Part shown: piece by piece, positions 62,747 to 64,000 of the stretch
Layout of the letters: the number at the start of each line of letters is the position of its first letter
How positions within the stretch are numbered: position 1 is the first letter of the stretch
Assembly (NCBI GenBank): GCA_031289055.1
Contig: JAITQE010000025.1
Location: forward strand, 1-64,000
Source of the DNA: Candidatus Endomicrobiellum porotermitis
GTDB lineage: Bacteria > Elusimicrobiota > Endomicrobiia > Endomicrobiales > Endomicrobiaceae
Reading direction: 5' to 3'
Length of the DNA stretch: 64,000 nt
Program-made: the position numbers and the translations under genes
Notes under the pieces: model-generated
Seen by the model: only the letters and a program-made list of their open reading frames with translations
Told to the model about the DNA's origin: nothing
Database searches by the model: none

Positions 62747-64000
62747 ATGAAAAAACAAAAAACTAAGTTTTTGTGTCAACAATGCGGCTACGAGTCGGCT
62801 CAATGGCTTGGCAAATGCCCGTCTTGCGGAGCTTGGAATAGCTTTACGGAAGAAAAGTTTTCCGTATCTCCTAAAACGTCTTCCAATGCGAGGCAGTTGA
62901 CAGGCTTCTCGTCTGAAGTTTTAAAGCTGAACGAAATTTCAGTTAAAGACTTTTCCAGACGCCAAACCAATATAATAGAGTTTGACAATATGATAGGCGG
63001 CGGCGTAGTGCTAGGCTCTTTAATATTGCTTGGAGGAGCGCCGGGTATTGGCAAGTCTACGTTAATGCTGCATATTTCTGGTTCTTTAAGCGAGCAAGGA
63101 ACAGTTCTTTATATATCCGGCGAAGAATCTCTTTCGCAGGTAAAATCTAGAGCGGAGCGGCTTAATGTAAAAAAAGATAATATATTTTTAGCTTCCGAGA
63201 CAAATCTGCAAAATATTATAGACGCTGTCAATAAAATAGAACCAAAATTTTTAATAATAGACTCAATACAAACAACATACCATCCTGAACTTGCTAGCGC
63301 TCCTGGAACCGTAGGTCAGGTGAGAGAAACTGCCGCCGAACTTCTTAGAATAGCCAAGTCCAAAAATATTACCGTATTTATTTTAGGTCATGTTACAAAA
63401 GATGGAGATTTAGCAGGTCCTAGAGTTTTAGAGCATATAGTGGATACTGTCCTATATTTTGAAAATGAACGTCAGCATACTTATAGGATTTTGAGAGCTT
63501 ATAAAAACAGATTTGGACCTACAAGCGAAATTGGTATTTTTGAAATGAGTTCTTCGGGGCTAAAAGAAGTTTCTAACCCATCTTTAATTTTTTTAGGAGA
63601 ACGCGCCGCCAATGCGGCGGGCAATGTTGTTACAGTCGCTATGGAAGGGACGAGACCAATACTTTTAGAAGTTCAGGCTTTAACGTCAAGAACGGCTTTT
63701 GGAATACCGCGCAGAATGGTTTCAGGCTACGACGTAAACCGGATAATAATACTTATAGCTGTTTTGGAAAAAAGGTTAGATATGCCTCTTGAAATGCAAG
63801 ACGTTTTTGTTAATATTGCCGGAGGGGTGAGAATCAAAGAAACTTCTTTGGACTTGGCCGCCGCTTGCGCTATAGCTTCAGCGAATTCTAATTTTATATG
63901 TCCAAAAGACATTGTTATTTTCGGAGAAGTCGGACTTGCGGGAGAAGTTCGTTCGGTAGCGCTGGCTGCCGAGCGCCTGTATGAAGCAGAAAAACTCGGG
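62747..64000 (+). CDS. radA: DNA repair protein RadA (Sms), truncated by window edge
   Basis: ATG at 62747 opens a frame that runs without a stop to the last base (418 codons), so the end lies beyond the window. The N-terminal zinc finger has C10, C13, C24 and C27. The RecA-like ATPase has Walker A LLGGAPGIGKST (95-106), VLYISGEESLSQVKSRAERL, LIIDSIQT and the RadA-specific KNRFG. A Lon-type domain follows (FVNIAGGVRIKETSLDLAAACAIASA, FGEVGLAGEVRSV). RadA promotes branch migration in recombinational repair. It begins 8 nt after mlaD. Confidence 0.95.
   Translation, partial: MKKQKTKFLCQQCGYESAQWLGKCPSCGAWNSFTEEKFSVSPKTSSNARQLTGFSSEVLKLNEISVKDFSRRQTNIIEFDNMIGGGVVLGSLILLGGAPGIGKSTLMLHISGSLSEQGTVLYISGEESLSQVKSRAERLNVKKDNIFLASETNLQNIIDAVNKIEPKFLIIDSIQTTYHPELASAPGTVGQVRETAAELLRIAKSKNITVFILGHVTKDGDLAGPRVLEHIVDTVLYFENERQHTYRILRAYKNRFGPTSEIGIFEMSSSGLKEVSNPSLIFLGERAANAAGNVVTVAMEGTRPILLEVQALTSRTAFGIPRRMVSGYDVNRIIILIAVLEKRLDMPLEMQDVFVNIAGGVRIKETSLDLAAACAIASANSNFICPKDIVIFGEVGLAGEVRSVALAAERLYEAEKLG

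Overview
The window is AT-rich DNA from a Gram-negative bacterium. It makes lipid A (lpxB), has an Mla-type lipid transport operon (mlaEFD-like), and builds diaminopimelate through LL-diaminopimelate aminotransferase (dapL). Gene content, codon style and the many decayed genes among intact biosynthetic operons fit the Elusimicrobiota. An Endomicrobium-like symbiont of termite-gut protists ('Ca. Endomicrobium trichonymphae'-like) is the best guess. That assignment is inference from content, not from a marker search.

Layout. 1-2072: a CRISPR array running off the left edge, with 32 identical 36-nt repeats and 30-nt spacers. Read on the minus strand, each repeat ends in an extended -10 promoter (TGTTATAAT), as in type II-C systems; no cas genes are in the window. 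2108-2226: tRNA-Gln and its likely terminator. 2235-7442 (minus): ispE, a TPR lipoprotein-like exported protein, rimI, pdxA and two exported parvulin chaperones. 7530-10434 (minus): a terC pseudogene, ychF and proA. 10435-10967: a gene-poor stretch with one orphan signal-peptide ORF. 10968-18451 (plus): thrC, cinA, lepA, lepB, nfeD, an SPFH gene and hemW. 18707-21625: intact nrdR, a wrecked class II ribonucleotide reductase (nrdJ) and dcd. 21686-28216: a broken DUF805 gene, guaA, pstSCAB and lpxB. 28314-33371: lysA-dapF-dapA-dapB-dapL, a lysine/DAP operon with its own promoter. 33372-33818: a graveyard holding IS3 and small-protein remnants. 33819-40602: queF, then murC-murB-ddl-ftsQ-ftsA-ftsZ. 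40613-40932: a pgeF/yfiH remnant. 41048-41752: an exported DUF1810 protein. 41880-52373: pheA-hisC-aroF-tyrA, a two-gene restriction-modification cassette, then aroA-plsC-ispH-rpsA. 52398-55335: two exported, possibly carbohydrate-active proteins. 55535-64000: rpsF-ssb-rpsR-rplI, dnaB-alr, mlaEFD and the start of radA.

Together these genes describe a cell that keeps complete amino-acid (lysine/DAP, threonine, proline, aromatic), peptidoglycan, division and outer-membrane functions. It is losing accessory genes: at least four genes (terC, nrdJ, the DUF805 gene, pgeF) are broken by frameshifts or internal deletions, alongside mobile-element debris. Defence is represented by the CRISPR array and by an apparently intact R-M cassette placed precisely between tyrA and aroA.
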